The notes: generated from the letters alone by a model not told the origin. Positions 25,066 to 38,300 are shown, counted from the first letter of the stretch. The stretch: 64,000 bases of DNA from Strix aluco (GCF_031877795.1 NC_133933.1:69146003-69210002), one strand, 5' to 3'. Made by a program: numbers and translations.

Positions 25066-25521
25066 AGAGAAATATTTTCCAAACTTTTATTTGTGCACAT
25101 TCATCAGGTGAAAAAGATAACTTTTACAGCTTCTTTGGTGCCCAATATTCAGCATACAAAAATGTAAAAGACAAATAAAACACAAGCTCAAACTTAAAAA
25201 AAGAAAAATAATGTTTTAAAGGTAGTGCACATCGTGACAGCTTTGCTTATGAATACACAGAAATTACTGCAAAAATAAATAGAATGTCTTTTTAAAAGCA
25301 GCAATTTCATATCTTGTAAACTTCCGTTTTTACAATACAGCACTGTTAAGAGTAAAATCCAAAAGAACTGGAGTTTATACTGTCGCCATGAGCAAGTAAA
25401 AGAGTCTGCATTCTTCTGCTATGGTTGGTCCAGTTTTCCTTTTTGCTTTTAGTCCAATGTGCAGCAGTCTTTAAAGGTGCTTGGTTAGGGAAGCTAACCA
25501 TCAAGTGGTGAATTATAAAAT
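25066..25521 (-). other. TBPL1: TBPL1 3' UTR (minimal extent)
   Basis: AT-rich, non-coding sequence directly after the stop. It contains the candidate poly(A) signal at 25086-25091; the true 3' end may lie further left. Confidence 0.5.
25086..25091 (-). terminator. TBPL1: Candidate poly(A) signal for TBPL1
   Basis: AATAAA on the minus strand (TTTATT on plus), about 430 bases after the stop, in the context gcacaaataaaagtttgg. Another AATAAA overlaps the stop codon itself, too close to serve as the only signal. Confidence 0.45.
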
Positions 25522-25592
25522 TTATTTCCTGCTTTCAAACACGAATGGGTAAATCTGTTCCACAGCACTGGCAACAGCCTTTACGTTTGGCC
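25522..25592 (-). CDS. TBPL1: TBPL1 terminal coding exon (residues 161-183)
   Basis: After the acceptor atgtctcag the exon completes Gly and encodes PNVKAVASAVEQIYPFVFES then RK and TAA (25524-25522). Human, as I recall, continues Glu-Ile-Leu-stop; here the Glu codon is TAA while ATT TTA TAA still follow, so one base change explains the shorter end. Confidence 0.94.
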
Positions 25593-28500
25593 CTGAGACA
25601 TATTAAAAAAAAAAAAAAAGTGGTAGGAAGAGAAAAATCAGAAATTAAAACAACAGTAGTATCTGTAAAATAACCTTAATAGAATTTTTAGCTACCACAA
25701 CTTTATACTGTAGACAAAAATAATTTCTCCCAACTTAAGAAGCTGTTACTCTGATCACTTTTACTTACAAGAAGACACTCTCACATGAAATCTGCAGGAT
25801 GTTCTACACTGGTCAATAGCTAGACTACAAATAAATAATACTGTAATTTAATTTCATAACAACTGGAGTGCTTTTTGATTTACTGGCTTAAGCAGTCAGC
25901 CCAGAGAAGAAGTCAGAGGCTCAGTGGCAGAGGTAAAAGAAATACTTCTAATTATGCTAATCTTCTAGGAATCTTTATTACTCAAAGCCTAGCCATTTTT
26001 ATCTCTTCATTTAAAAACCTACCAACAAAAACTACTGCTAAATAATGCTGGATTTAACCGAAGTATGTTTCAAGCAAAGTTATTTTATATTTGAGAATTA
26101 TAGATTATTACTTTCCAGTCTGGAATTTGCAAATAGTTCTACCACTGATCTAAGGACACAACCTGCAAGCCAAGGAATGCTTATTGTCTCAGGATGAAGA
26201 ATATGAAGGTTATCTAACATGATCTATGAGCATTGGGGAAAAAGGTAGAATGAACTAGCAATGCCTTCTAATGGTACTAGATCATTTTATGTAATGAACA
26301 ATTAAGACTGCAAATAAGCAAGCAGGAACATGCCAGAAGAAATTTATCCTGTATAGAAGTTTGGTGATGCAGATAAATGAAAACAGCAATTTCTCATGTG
26401 CTTTAATGACTGTGAACTCAGGGGGCTTTTTTACCTCACTTTATACTTGGAAGAAACTTTTAAAGTCTAAAGAACTGTTCAAAATGGTTCCCAAAAATCA
26501 TAAATAACTTGTTACAAATTACTTCATTGAGTAATTATGGAAATACTGTTTTAATTTACACGCTCAGTCAGAAAGAAAATGAAATGGATTCTTCTTGTAT
26601 TTTCAAACTTTTCAAGTTGAGTTAAGCACTCACCTAAAACAAGCCTGGTGAGATACCTGCCTTCGGGGCAGATACTGCACCTTCCTTAAATTTGTCTGCT
26701 ATTATAGAAATGCAAGTTCTAGAGAAAGCCTTCGGAAAGTGAGAATATGAGTAGACAAATAATTGTTGTAAAAAAATGCTACTCCCTGTAGGGTTGAAGA
26801 GATGTAAGAAAGCGGATCATCATTGTAGGGAGTATAAGAGAAGAAAAACAAAAGAAAAACAAAACACACACACACACCCCCCACCCCAAACAACCCCCTC
26901 ATCGCTCATTTTGGAGGAAAAAAATTAATACATCTTCCTATCATGTATCAGTTATTTTTATTTTCTTTTCTCAGTGTAACTCTAAATCTTTTTAGACTTG
27001 TCCCATTAAAAAAACCCTTTCTTTTTTTAGTAACATTTCTAATTATGTATCTCAAATAAAATTGAGTTAGTGGCACGTCAGGTACTAGTACTACAGAAAC
27101 GTGAATGGTCAAAAGTAACCTCATCTGAACACACTTGAGAGGGAGTACAGTAAGGTTGAAAAGTAATTTAAAACATTTTTAGAACAAGAAGTGTAAGACA
27201 GTGAACACTTTTTTCCCCTAGAAGAAAGGCCTAGGCAAAACAGAAGCCTTTGAAACAAACAGGTCTGAAATATTTCAAAAGCACTGTAACAAGTAAACCA
27301 GAAGGAAGTAAAAGTTTGATGTTTACCATATTTGCCTTTGTATTTGAAAGGACAATTCTGGAACTATGAAAGTGATTTTGTCCCATATATGGGGTATTAA
27401 GAATCTCAAAGAAAGGCTCAATCTCATTAGGAGGCTGACAAGACACTCTGAGAGCCTTTTATTATTGCAGTGATACTCAAACTTCTTCTTTAAATTTAGT
27501 TTCTAGTTTTGGCTAGACGAGTTGCTCTGTTCAGAACATATACTGCAATCTTGAAATACTTTTTAGCCCTATATTTTCAGATTACTAAATCTGATGGAGT
27601 TTGTCTTCTTTAAAAAACACTTCTGATATCTTGTGAGAAAAGTTCCCCATAATTCCTTAACAAATACCTAGGCTTTAAGATGTGAAAGATCTGAACCAGT
27701 AGCTAAGCTCTAACAACTGCATGACAGAACTCCCACTGATGTGATATAAAGTGATGTTTTTAGGTTCTGTACCATTTAGCAGGTATTCTCTAAGAAAAAC
27801 GGACTTCTCATATCTGGAAACCTGTGGTGGACACCTCACAAGCTAACATAACAAAGAATGGAAAATGAAAATTAGGAAGAGAGGGGAAAAAACATGGCAT
27901 AGCATCTCCAAGACCCAGGACAATCAAGTCTCTGATTACATGGGAAAAATCACTGATGCCTCTGATTCAGGTGGTGGTTCTCTCTCAGTTGAGCTTTAAG
28001 AGAAGAGGGCACAAGTCTGAAGAACTGCAAGTATTGGTCAACTTCAGTTATGACAAAATGCTGTACTATCCTACACGTTTCCATAAATCTCCAGTTTGGA
28101 AACATGTATTTATGAAAGGGACGTTAACGTTACATGCAGTGTAGTTCACAGGACTATGAAAACGAAAAAAAGGAACAAAATCCAAATATTTAAATAAACA
28201 ATAAATACCTGTATTCTCAAGTCCTATATTACTTTTGTTTTTATAAAAAAAACAGACTATGTACATTCAAAGTAATTTTTGAGCTTACCAATAATAACAC
28301 TTTCTCTACAATTCTTCTGGCACTTTCACTCAAAAACAAACTAGGTGCTAGCAGTGGTAAACAAAATCCCTTCAACATATCTTTTGACTGTTTTAACCAT
28401 CTTCCTTTCCTAAACCTACTGGCCCTAAAGTTAAATATTCCCAACAAGTTAAATATTTATTTTTGACATCAAAATACCTGTAACTGTGATACTGCCTGTG

Positions 28501-31500
28501 GAAAAAATCTGTAAGGTAGCTCTGAGAGTTTTTATTCTGTAACACACGGCAGGATGAAGTTCTGGTTCATAACTAGAAAACAAAATAAAAGGTAAAAAAG
28601 ACAGATCTAGAACTGAAAAAGAAAATCTTAAGAAGTATACCAAGACTATAATTCTTTAAAGTTCTACCATACCTCGCATGAGGTCTGTTATTCTTCGTAA
28701 ATTCTGGCAATCTGATCTCAAAGGGCATGTTGCACACTGCTAAAACATTCACAACTTTAAAATCTGTGAAAATTACCTTTTCAAAAGAGAGAGAAAAAAT
28801 CCATTAGAAATTCAGTTTACAGCAAGGCAGATGTATGGGTTGAAAAAAAAAATTAGAAGAATATTAATTAGAATATTTTGATGAGATTTCAAAATGAAAA
28901 CCTTGGGATTCATGCATTTCTAATAGGAATCTAAACAGTACTTAAAGAACTCACTTTATCCTTCTATGGTACAGTAACTGTTGAACTAAATACTTCACAG
29001 TAGTATTACATGGCTATAGTACAGTTTAGGAGTGAGACACAGAAACAACTCATATTGCTGTACTAAACACCACCAAATTGAAATTAGACTAAATTAAATA
29101 GCTCATGGAACATAAACAGAGAAAAAGCTTAAATTTCATTGTTACAAGAATCTTACACAATTTGAAAACTTCTTTAATGCCTTGCTGCTATACACCATTT
29201 TTATTAAAGATAAGACTAAAAAAAGACAAAGCTTGTTTTGTTTCGAATCTCCAGTGGCCAGTATGGCAAGCTGTTTTTCTACTCCGTCACTTTCTGAAAC
29301 CCAGCTGAAACTACTGGCTTTCAGTTATTCTTTACCACAGTCATTTTAGATGACAACAAAATAGCCAACAGACAATTCCTAAACAAACAAATGCCCTGCT
29401 GAGAAGTCAGTGTTGGCAATATCACTGAAGAAACTTTAGATCATTTTCCGAGATTGCCTAAACTTAAATGACCATTCCTCAGTCAAAACTTTTTAGAAGG
29501 ATACTACCAGTAGAAGCAACTTATCCTTATAAAAGGTCAACTATCAATTTAACCTTCAAAATACGTTCCACTTAAACTGTTCACTTTTATTACAAAACTT
29601 GGTGCATCCACCGTGGAAGCACTGTTCACCTCACTAATCTAATGTTCCAGTCCAGGTTTAAGAGGCTAGGTCTAATGTATGCATTCCTAACAGTAAGAGT
29701 GTTTAATTTCTGCTTGGGTCTGATGCAGCATTACCGGGATAGCCTGTCACCACTGCCTTTATGTACTACAATCAAAGGTAGCCTTTCCCTGCCAAAGGGT
29801 AGCCACTGTGTCTATCTGTAAACTGAAACTGTGGGCAAACAGTGCAACTGACTACCAGGAAGTTTTGGAGTACTAAGACATGTCATTTTAAGTCATTCAC
29901 ATTGCTGCTTTTCAACCTTTGCTATGAAATGCAAGTGGTGTTTTTGACTGGTAACGTTAACCCAGAAAAAACGAGAGGTGTCATGTCCTAAGTATTTCAT
30001 TTGGCTTATTTCCCACTGGGCAACCTAACAGCACAGAAGCACTTTTTCACCCCCTCTTTAAAGAGGCTCAAACTTGCCCTTAACAAGATGGATATATATC
30101 TGCTATTCCATCAGAAATGAGGAAAACTTATGTTGAAATGAGAGTTATGTTCATACTCTTCAGCACTCCTTCCAAATAAATCTTTCAAGATATTGTAAAT
30201 TCTATCCAAGAAACATCTGTGGGTGGTTCATTTATTAAACAAATTTTGTTGTTCATTAGCCAGTGAAGAAGCACAACTGTCAGCTGCCAAACGAAACTCA
30301 AATCCACAAAATAAACCAGCTTCTCTTTAACCAGCATCTGGAAAGCGTATGCCGACACAAAAGGGGCATCCAAGTGAAAACATGCTCACTGCTAAATTGT
30401 TATGCTCTCTCATTTTTGTTTCTTTCAAAAAAAGGGACTACCAGGCATTGCTTGAGTCATACAAGTCCTTTTTCATCAGAATTACCTGAAAACCTAGTTT
30501 CTGTAGACTACGAGCTAATCGTCTGGCACCAAATTTAGCTTCTTCTTCACTATAAGGAGAAAGAAAAGAATCTAGCATTAACAGAAACAGAGTATATATT
30601 TGTGTGCACACATACCACAATAGCTACTCAGACTACAAAACAAACCATTTCATCATGTAGCACATGAACCATGATCACATGGACAGCCTTCATTTTATCC
30701 TACTGTATGTATTACATTTGAATACCTAGATAGTTAAAATGGAGTCCTTTATGCCCTGTTTGAAGAATACCTTGGCACTTGGCTCCAGGTGAAGCAGGAG
30801 ACATATTCTGATCATACATGATACTAAATACTCTTAAGAGACAAATATGATCATGGTAGTCCGGAGTTAATAATTTTCCATTTTGAGACAGAGATCATAT
30901 ACAGAAAGTATGCAAATTTACTGTTGTAACTTATTCTTACTCCACAATGCAGACATATCTTAAAGGAATTCAGCTGTTAAGAGTTTAGCAAGTCTCAGAT
31001 GTATCTGAACTGCGAGTCTGCTTTTGCTTCTTCCTAGTCCCTCAACAATGTACAACTTGATTAAATTCAGGTGGGTTTTCATGAAAGAGTAAGAGGTATT
31101 CCTCAGAAAAGGTCACCCCTTCCCAAGTTTGAAGTTCTGGCTAAAAATACAGAATTCTTAAAAGAGTTCTCAAACAAAATCTCTAGGATTTTCTTCATAA
31201 AGTAGTTTTCCCTGCTGCTCTCCCAGAAGGCTGAACTGATGTTGCTTAAGATTTCAACTCAGTCTGAGGCAGCCACTTCACATAGGAAACTTCCTCCCAA
31301 ATACACAGCTTGGCAAGGATCTACATGTGATCCAGTGTGAGTGAATCTTGACAGTGGCAAGTACTGCCTCTTGCCATCTTCACTTACAACTTTATGTTTT
31401 AAAAGACACAAGAATTTACAGCTAGAGAAAGAATCTTCATGAACTTACCTTGTGGCTCCTGTGCAAATAACTTTTCCTGAGGACCAAATTGTGGCCGTAA

Positions 31501-32321
31501 TCCTAGGTTTCCTAAGCTTCATTAATACTTTCTAAAAAGAAAAATAAAAATGGAAGAATTGGGAATTAGTGATAGTTCCATTTCATACTGGAAAAAAAAT
31601 AAATCAACTGTTAGACAACTCAACTGTTACACTAGTACTTCCTTTATTTTTTATAGCCTTGAACTGTTCTTTCATCTCTTTCAGTAGTTAAAAAAAAACC
31701 AGCTCTGGAGAAGAGCAAAATAAGCATGGAATATGTCAGCCAGTGATTCAGTGTTTACAAAACAGATTAAATGAAGGTATTTTCCTCTGAATAAAAAGCT
31801 GAAAGCCACAAGCATTGTTCTAATTTTTTTCTTATTATATAGTGACTCCCATGTTGCTGACACCTTATCAGGATATATTTTCTTGACAAAACCATCAAAT
31901 TTTGAGAGGTAAAATAGACCCTGAGGTGTAAGAGGTCTCACCACATACCTTATACCCAGTATTCACCTCACTAGTTGGTGTCTTCTGAGACAATATTTAC
32001 CCCTCTACTACTTTTTTTGTTTACTCCCCTTACTGTATGTTTAGTGTATGACAGACTAAATGCCTATCAAGACAGAAATAAAACTATGCTTTTCTCTATC
32101 CATCACACACAGATATCAGACACAAGAATGTTTAGCTTAAGGAACATTCATAAATCCAGATAACCAAGGTATGTTGAATCTCTTACCCCAACATCACGCT
32201 TGTATATCACATTTGCTCCCTCTAATGCGATCTTCCTCAAGTTTAAATGACATCTTGTTCTAAAAACACACACTACATTTGTGATTAAAATGTCCAATGC
32301 AACATCACTGTCTGCATCCAT
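25522..32321 (-). CDS. TBPL1: TBPL1, TBP-like factor (TRF2/TLP), complete coding sequence
   Basis: TBPL1 is a nuclear TBP relative that binds TFIIA and TFIIB but not a canonical TATA box; in vertebrates it directs transcription of selected TATA-less genes and is needed in male germ cells. Six coding exons (32321-32187, 31531-31449, 30549-30486, 28776-28673, 28572-28478, 25592-25522) join with consistent phases into 183 residues, from MDADSDVALDILITNVVCVF to QIYPFVFESRK. The two direct TBP-type repeats occupy nearly the whole protein: the first roughly residues 8-95 (with LRKPRITATIWSSGK and EEEAKFGARRLARSLQKLGF), the second roughly 96-180 (with FTDFKVVNVLAVCNMPFEIR and YEPELHPAVCYRIKTLRATL). 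Remembered human TBPL1 is 186 residues and nearly identical; the difference at the end is an early TAA. The ATG is the first in frame of the first coding exon and starts the conserved MDADSDV. Transcription probably starts in the CpG island at 38.2-39.5 kb. Confidence 0.97.
25593..28477 (-). other. TBPL1 intron between coding exons 5 and 6
   Basis: A 2885-base GT-AG intron of AT-rich unique sequence with a short CA/C-rich tract at 26866-26884. No further exon or transposon was recognised. Confidence 0.85.
28478..28572 (-). CDS. TBPL1: TBPL1 coding exon 5 (residues 129-160)
   Basis: A 95-base exon separated from the previous one by an intron of only 100 bases (28573-28672). It completes Ser and encodes YEPELHPAVCYRIKTLRATL then QIFSTGSITVT, with donor ACAG|gtattt. 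It is part of the second TBP repeat. Confidence 0.96.
28673..28776 (-). CDS. TBPL1: TBPL1 coding exon 4 (residues 95-128)
   Basis: A 104-base exon encoding VIFTDFKVVNVLAVCNMPFE then IRLPEFTKNNRPHA, ending GCGAG|gtatgg. It opens the second TBP repeat. It was too short for a long open frame and was found by translating the gap between neighbouring exons. Confidence 0.95.
28777..30485 (-). other. TBPL1 intron between coding exons 3 and 4
   Basis: 1709 bases, AT-rich; nothing recognisable beyond the intron. Confidence 0.85.
30486..30549 (-). CDS. TBPL1: TBPL1 coding exon 3 (residues 73-94)
   Basis: A 64-base exon after the acceptor ctccttatag, completing Ser and encoding EEEAKFGARRLARSLQKLGF then Gln, with donor CAG|gtaatt. 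This is the helix closing the first TBP repeat. Confidence 0.96.
30550..31448 (-). other. TBPL1 intron between coding exons 2 and 3
   Basis: 899 bases of AT-rich unique DNA; nothing else seen. Confidence 0.85.
31449..31531 (-). CDS. TBPL1: TBPL1 coding exon 2 (residues 46-72)
   Basis: An 83-base exon after the acceptor ttttttag, ending ACAAG|gtaag. It encodes KVLMKLRKPRITATIWSSGK then VICTGAT and two bases of a split Ser codon. This is the central part of the first TBP repeat. Confidence 0.96.
31532..32186 (-). other. TBPL1 intron between coding exons 1 and 2
   Basis: 655 bases of AT-rich unique DNA; nothing else seen. Confidence 0.85.
32187..32321 (-). CDS. TBPL1: TBPL1 coding exon 1 (residues 1-45)
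   Basis: Encodes MDADSDVALDILITNVVCVF through KRDVG and ends at the donor GGG|gtaag. The full exon probably reaches 32373, where tttcgtttctcag makes a good acceptor, leaving 52 bases of 5' UTR with two very short upstream ORFs. Confidence 0.96.
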
Positions 32322-32337
32322 TGGGGTGATTTAAAAC

Positions 32338-32372
32338 TCAGTTTTCCCACCAGCTCACCATGAAGATCACAT
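32338..32372 (-). promoter_or_regulatory. TBPL1: Two upstream ORFs in the TBPL1 5' UTR
   Basis: Just inside the predicted exon is ATGTGA (32372-32367), a start codon followed directly by a stop. Eleven bases further lies an eight-codon ORF, ATG to TGA at 32361-32338, encoding MVSWWEN. Both end before the main ATG at 32321. They are in the mRNA only if the acceptor at 32374 is used as predicted. The second has G at +4 but no purine at -3; the main ATG likewise has G at +4 and C at -3. Confidence 0.55.
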
Positions 32373-32373
32373 C

Positions 32374-35300
32374 CTGAGAAACGAAAATGATAAAATTAAA
32401 CATACTAGTAGAAAATTGCCTATTAATGCCATTGTATACATCCGTCCCTTAAATGAGACAAGAAGCAGAAGTGACTACACTCTGACTCATTTAAGTTAAC
32501 TGTGTGTGGGGAGGGGAGGTGTCTGCATCCTGTATGATAGAAAATAGGTTACTTGTTTGAAGCCATGTTGCCAGACTTAACAGAAATAAAGTGTATATAC
32601 ATATATATAGAGAGAGATAATATTTAAACTTGCCAGTTAAATATGTTACAACTCTTACCAACTATATTAGGACACAGTAAAGATTACTGAAACTTTTTCC
32701 ATAGCTCCAGTGGATAATCTTTCCTCAGCTCATTTGAGGATGTCATTAGACACCTCAGGAAAATGCACTTCTCTGACTGAAGTTGATAATTCTGAACAGC
32801 TTGACGTTTGTGAATGGATGAGCCTGCTGAATAACTTTGAACTAACAGCGGTTACACCAACTGCTGTCTGTAGACGGCCTGCTACCACAGCTTTCCCATC
32901 TTCACCCAGCACTCTTGGCCTATCTCTCCCAATATAATAGGATAACGTGAACTATGTAAAATGCCCAGGTGGCAGCAGCAGCCTGGGCTGAGCCGCAGTG
33001 GCCTCTCACCCCCTTCTGCAGCGCCCACAGGAACTGCATAGAATGAACATATTGTACGTGCAGAGTGAAATCAAGTGTTTCTGAGGGAAAGCGCGAGTAA
33101 CTGTGAAGGCACAGGATGGCCGCCCAATGCAAGCACAGCAAACCTAAGACAGCCAGGAAGGGTCCAGTCTGCCCATGCATGTTGAAGCTGACCCTCCTAA
33201 CACACACCTCAACTCAGTGAGGAGGATCGTAAGACAGGGAGCTGGGCTACCACTCAGCCTGAGACTGCCCGACACCTCTTCTGTACGTGTACCAAAGCCA
33301 AGACAGCAGACATCTCAAATCTCAGGTGAAGTATTTGGGGAAAGGCGAGGGGAAAAGAGAAAGAACATTGGTATATAGTGAAAAGGACTTATATCAATAT
33401 ACTGTAGTTTGTTAAGGAACTTTTCTTTGTAGAAGAATATAAAAATCTTAATTTTACTCCAGCAGAATCAGTTTAAGTAGAGCACAGCCTAAGAGATAGA
33501 GGCAATATTATCTTGATCCATTCATCTAAAATTTTAGTATTATTTCATCCAAAATGAATACAACAGAAAGCAAAGAGCAAAATCAAAGAAAAATAGTCAG
33601 ACATATGAAACGCTCTACACGGTCACTGCCATGGAAGAAGCAGGAGACTATGCATCAAGAACAACAATATACATAACAGAATGTAATGCATTTATATCAC
33701 TTTAAGTGTTTTGGCCTTACATTCTATATTGGAAATCATCAAGATAAAAAATTAACGTTATTATCAGTATTTTCATCTGACTATGACTTCTTAAACATCA
33801 TGTCATAGTCTCTAATCAAGAGCTCACTCAGGGTGCATCTTTGACTACAACTCACTGACAATACAGAAGTAATAAACTACAAGGCAGATGTGCATAATGT
33901 ACTAGGTCAACTGCTGTGACGGTTGCTGCTTCTACTGTGCAGCTTGTTCCTGGATGAAAGAATTATTCCGTAATTGCTGGCTTGTCCAATATAAGACGAG
34001 GCAAGAAGAGAGATAACACAGAAAAGAGATTAAGAAACCGCAAGAAAAAAACAGAAAAATCAAAGGCGCTGTGTGGGGGTAGGGGGGAAAAGCAGGCAAA
34101 GAAGAGAACAAACAGTAACTAATTAGTATTCCCGGATCCTTTTTTTTTTTTTTTTTGAACCAAAAATTATATGAATCCTCAAAGTTAGAAATGACTTATC
34201 CCATCTGGTTTTGATGGACTACTACAGATTGGGTTAGCAATTTATGGCACCAGATCCAAAGATAGCACATGTGCAGATTTTGAATGGCATGCAGGCTGGG
34301 CCAGCACAGAGCAAGGAACTGGAACCCATGGCATCTTCAGAGAGGCATTTGTTTTCCACTCTGGCTCCCAACTCCTGTCTCTCGCTGGGTTCACTTACTG
34401 GAACCCAGGAACAATTGCTGTGTAAGAAAACAAGGTACCTCCAATCAGCAGCGTCTCCCAATTATCAGCAAGTTTCTACTGGCACCCTCAGTCTCTACAT
34501 TCTGAAAGAATAACACCGTTATGCATAACACCCTTGAAAGGTTGTTAACCTCTAAGCAAACCATAATACTGAATGATAATGTCCCCATAAAACCCTGATG
34601 TCTTGTCTTAAACAGATCCTGGGAGAAAAGTCACATGTTCATTCAGAACAAAGGAAAAAGTGGTTGAAAGAAAGAAAAATTACAATTTAAAAGGAAAAGA
34701 TCTATTATTAAAGCAGGATCTACAGGAAGAAAAGAACATTAATATGCTGTGGAGCTGTCACAGTAAGGATGTTTTCAGCAATTATGGTCTATCTTGGTTA
34801 GAAGTACAATCTAGTTGCAGAGATTGTAATGGGAGAAAAATTACACAACATTAGTGTGCCCCATTTTCATTAGCCATGTTCTGAAAGTTCAAGACAACAG
34901 ATATTTAGGGAGAAGCTTTTTAATTTGAAATTTAGAGCTGTAGCTAATATTCTAAACAATTTTTTGTGACATTCAGTTAAAAAGGGACATAATTTGTTAC
35001 AGAAGCAGTATCTGAATACAGTGTAAAAATACTGAAAACTGCCTTTATTCTGCTTTAATGTTACTTGATCTAACAGAGGTATTTCACTGTTAAACTTTTC
35101 ACTCAAACATTGAACATTAAAATATTGACAAGTTTTTCTCATTTGTGTTGGGAAAACTCTATTTGCTGCTCCTAAATACTACCCAAATTGAGAACCTGAA
35201 TCAAAATATCAACAATTTTGAATACACCCATTCCCATTTAATATACAAATATAATGTTAACCTCTTCCAAGGAGTGGTTTAGAAATATTGGGTAAACCAA

Positions 35301-38300
35301 AACGTTTCTAGGCTTGGATACTTCTGTCCAAGCAGTGGGTACGCATAATCTATTACAACCTCTGCCTTAGCATTCATTTTAACCTCTCATGCTGAACTGA
35401 CAACAAAGAAAAAAAAATCTTGAGAAAAGACATCCTGCTACCTTTCTTTGGGACGCCTCAAAGAAATCCAAATTCATAGGAACCATGTGAACACAAGCAA
35501 GTTAAACGTTTTTTTTTTTTAATAAAGTACTAGATACACTATACAAAAAAAATTCTGAAGGTTTATAAAAAAGGTGTAACAATGTTCTCTAAAAAATTAA
35601 AAAAAGAAAAAAGATTATGTTATTCTTATTTATATATATCTACAGCAGCAGAACTAGCTGGAACACATGAGTCCCAAACAACATTATGATCCTCCTCTTT
35701 CCCAGTTTTCTCTTGTTTCCTGTGATATTGATACATACTACTGTATCCACGTGGTGTAGCCCTGACCCATTATGTATTTTCTCAAAACCCAAATTTCTGA
35801 ATTTCTGTCTCATATCTGCAAAATGGGGGAAATGATGCTTCCATGCTTTTACAAATACATTTTGAGATCAAGCAACAGCCTTACTTACAAGCCTGTTACT
35901 ATTCCATATTTATGCAGTTACACTTGCAGAAGAGAGGGACTGAGTAGAAACCAAACATCTGGTTCTTTCCAGTTCTGGATCTGCAAATGCCTAAGTTGAT
36001 TTTACTGAGTTCAGCTCAGCTTTTGTTGATTAATTTTGCACAAAGGTTCTCTCATCTGAACCTTAGAACTTCAGCAGCTTAAATCTCATTTCTAAATTAT
36101 GTTTTGCCAGTTAATGCTAATTTAATAATAGGATAAAATTGAAAATAAAATCATTTACTTGTCTATATATGCAGTATTTCTTTAAAATTATGTAAGTCAT
36201 TCAGCTTTCTCCAGCGCAAGAAGCTAGCTGCCTTTGATTTCAAGTTCTCTTGCACCAGTGTACACAATCTACCCTCACAGACAAAGAAAAGCTTCAATAC
36301 ATCTCTGCAGAAGTTTGTATTATTTCATTTTATCAAGGAAATTTTAAAAGTTTGTTCTTTCTTTTCAACATAGATTTCAGGGTACAACTGGAATATTACA
36401 CTGAGAGGAAAAAAAGAGGAAGGAGGAAAAAAGTAGATAGGTAAAGCATGATAATGAACAGCAAAACAACAACAAAAGCTAACTCAAGGATATTTGACAC
36501 TGTAAAGTAATGCATTCTACACTGAAACTAGAGAAACTTCCCAGAATAAGAAATACTTAGGAGGAAGGAATGAGCGCTCAAATTCTCAAACAAAGCATTA
36601 CCCATACATCCCCAGTTAGGACCACGGCCATACTATTTTAGATACTATATAAACACACATGAAGACAAACACCCTGTGCTGAAATCTTACAATCTAAAAA
36701 AAGCCAGTGCTGTCTTCAAAAAGTTCGAAACCAACCACACCATCATCATCAAAGAGGAAGGAAAGGCACTTGGGATGGGGTATATAAACAAAGTATTATT
36801 TTAAGCTTTTGGCTACCTTTGATCCAAGAAACTCAGAGCTATAAAGGTAGATGGGGGGCATCTAACAAAGGTTACGTTAATGTCAGAACAGTTTAATAAA
36901 CACCTTTTTCACCAGCAGCCTAAGTATAAGCAACTTCGGTTATTTTTAACCTTGCTCCAAAGCAGTTCACCAACTGACCCACACCACAAACAGTTCCAAC
37001 AGCCCAGCTGAAGGGATACCTGCCACTACTGCGCCAGTAGACATTCGTCAAACTAATGCTTGAAAAGCATTTTTGAAGAAATTAACAGGAACCTCCATAT
37101 GAGAGAAGAGAATGTGCAAAATAAAGCCCATCAGGAATGAGGAGAGTCAACTACATCCTTGCGCTGAAGGTGCATTTTTTTAGATTTGTGTTCAGCCCCT
37201 CAGGAGGCAGGTTCGTATGAAAACACTGGAGGTGACAGACCTCTGAAATCTGCTTGAATTCTTAGACACGACACAGTACAGTGGCAGATGAATGACTCCC
37301 CAGAACTAAGAGCAACATAGCTACTACTGTCTGTATAGAAAATCCTCTGGTCTGAACAACTTTCTCAGTTACAGCCACCCAGCCAGTGGGGCATGCTTTT
37401 ACTTTTTGTTGTCTCTAGTGGCAAGTTAAATTGTCCCTAAAGCAAAAGACCGTCTTGAAGCCAATATTCTCACCTTTCAAGACTTGCACAGTAATGACTA
37501 TTTCCAAAAGAATGAAACAAATATATTTGGGAGAGGGAGAAAATTTCCAAATATGCATAAAACCAGTGCCAAAGTAAGGATCTGTCCAATTAGACCAATG
37601 CACAGAAAGTTTATACCAGCTATACCATAAACAAGGACACAAATGCCCGATCCTGCTGTCTAATCTCTTGGCTAAGCATACTGCATCCCCATGGACCTGG
37701 GGTCTTCCAGCACAAATCCAGTTGCAGGAATAAAGCCAAACGGTTTATGGAACAAGACCAGGAAGCATATTTTTAAGTATTTCAAGACAGGCCATTTTCC
37801 TCAAATCTTCCTCATCAGAAAGGTCCATTTGTATTTAAAGCAAGATTAACTTGCATCCAATTTTGTGCCATCTTTCCCTTATAAGATTCAGTAATAGTGG
37901 AATGCCAAGCATTAAGAACAATCCGTTAGGTCATTATGATACGTAGAAAATTGTTGTTAAGTATGACAAAGTCTTGGTAGACAGGTTAGGTGGACATTCC
38001 AACTTGATAAAACATTGTAAGAAAAACTGAAATCTGTTTTGCTGTTACAAAATACTTTAACACAACAGGTAAGCCTCTCACCACCCCCCCAGTCAAACAT
38101 TTACCATTTCTGTGACTCGACTGAGGAAACAGAAGTACTCTTCCTACTCATGCAGATGGGAATCTCACTCAAAGCCCTACATGCACCAGCGTCACAACAC
38201 TCGGGTTAACAAATAATTTTTTTTTTCCCACCCGCCTTCAGCCCCTTTGCCAAAAACTTCTCCGGCCAGCACATCAGAAACAAAGCGCAGGCAGAAGGCG

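Noticed and set aside
30263-30620. 91-codon plus-strand frame overlapping TBPL1 coding exon 3
   Set aside because: It lies antisense to a confirmed conserved exon and has no recognisable content.
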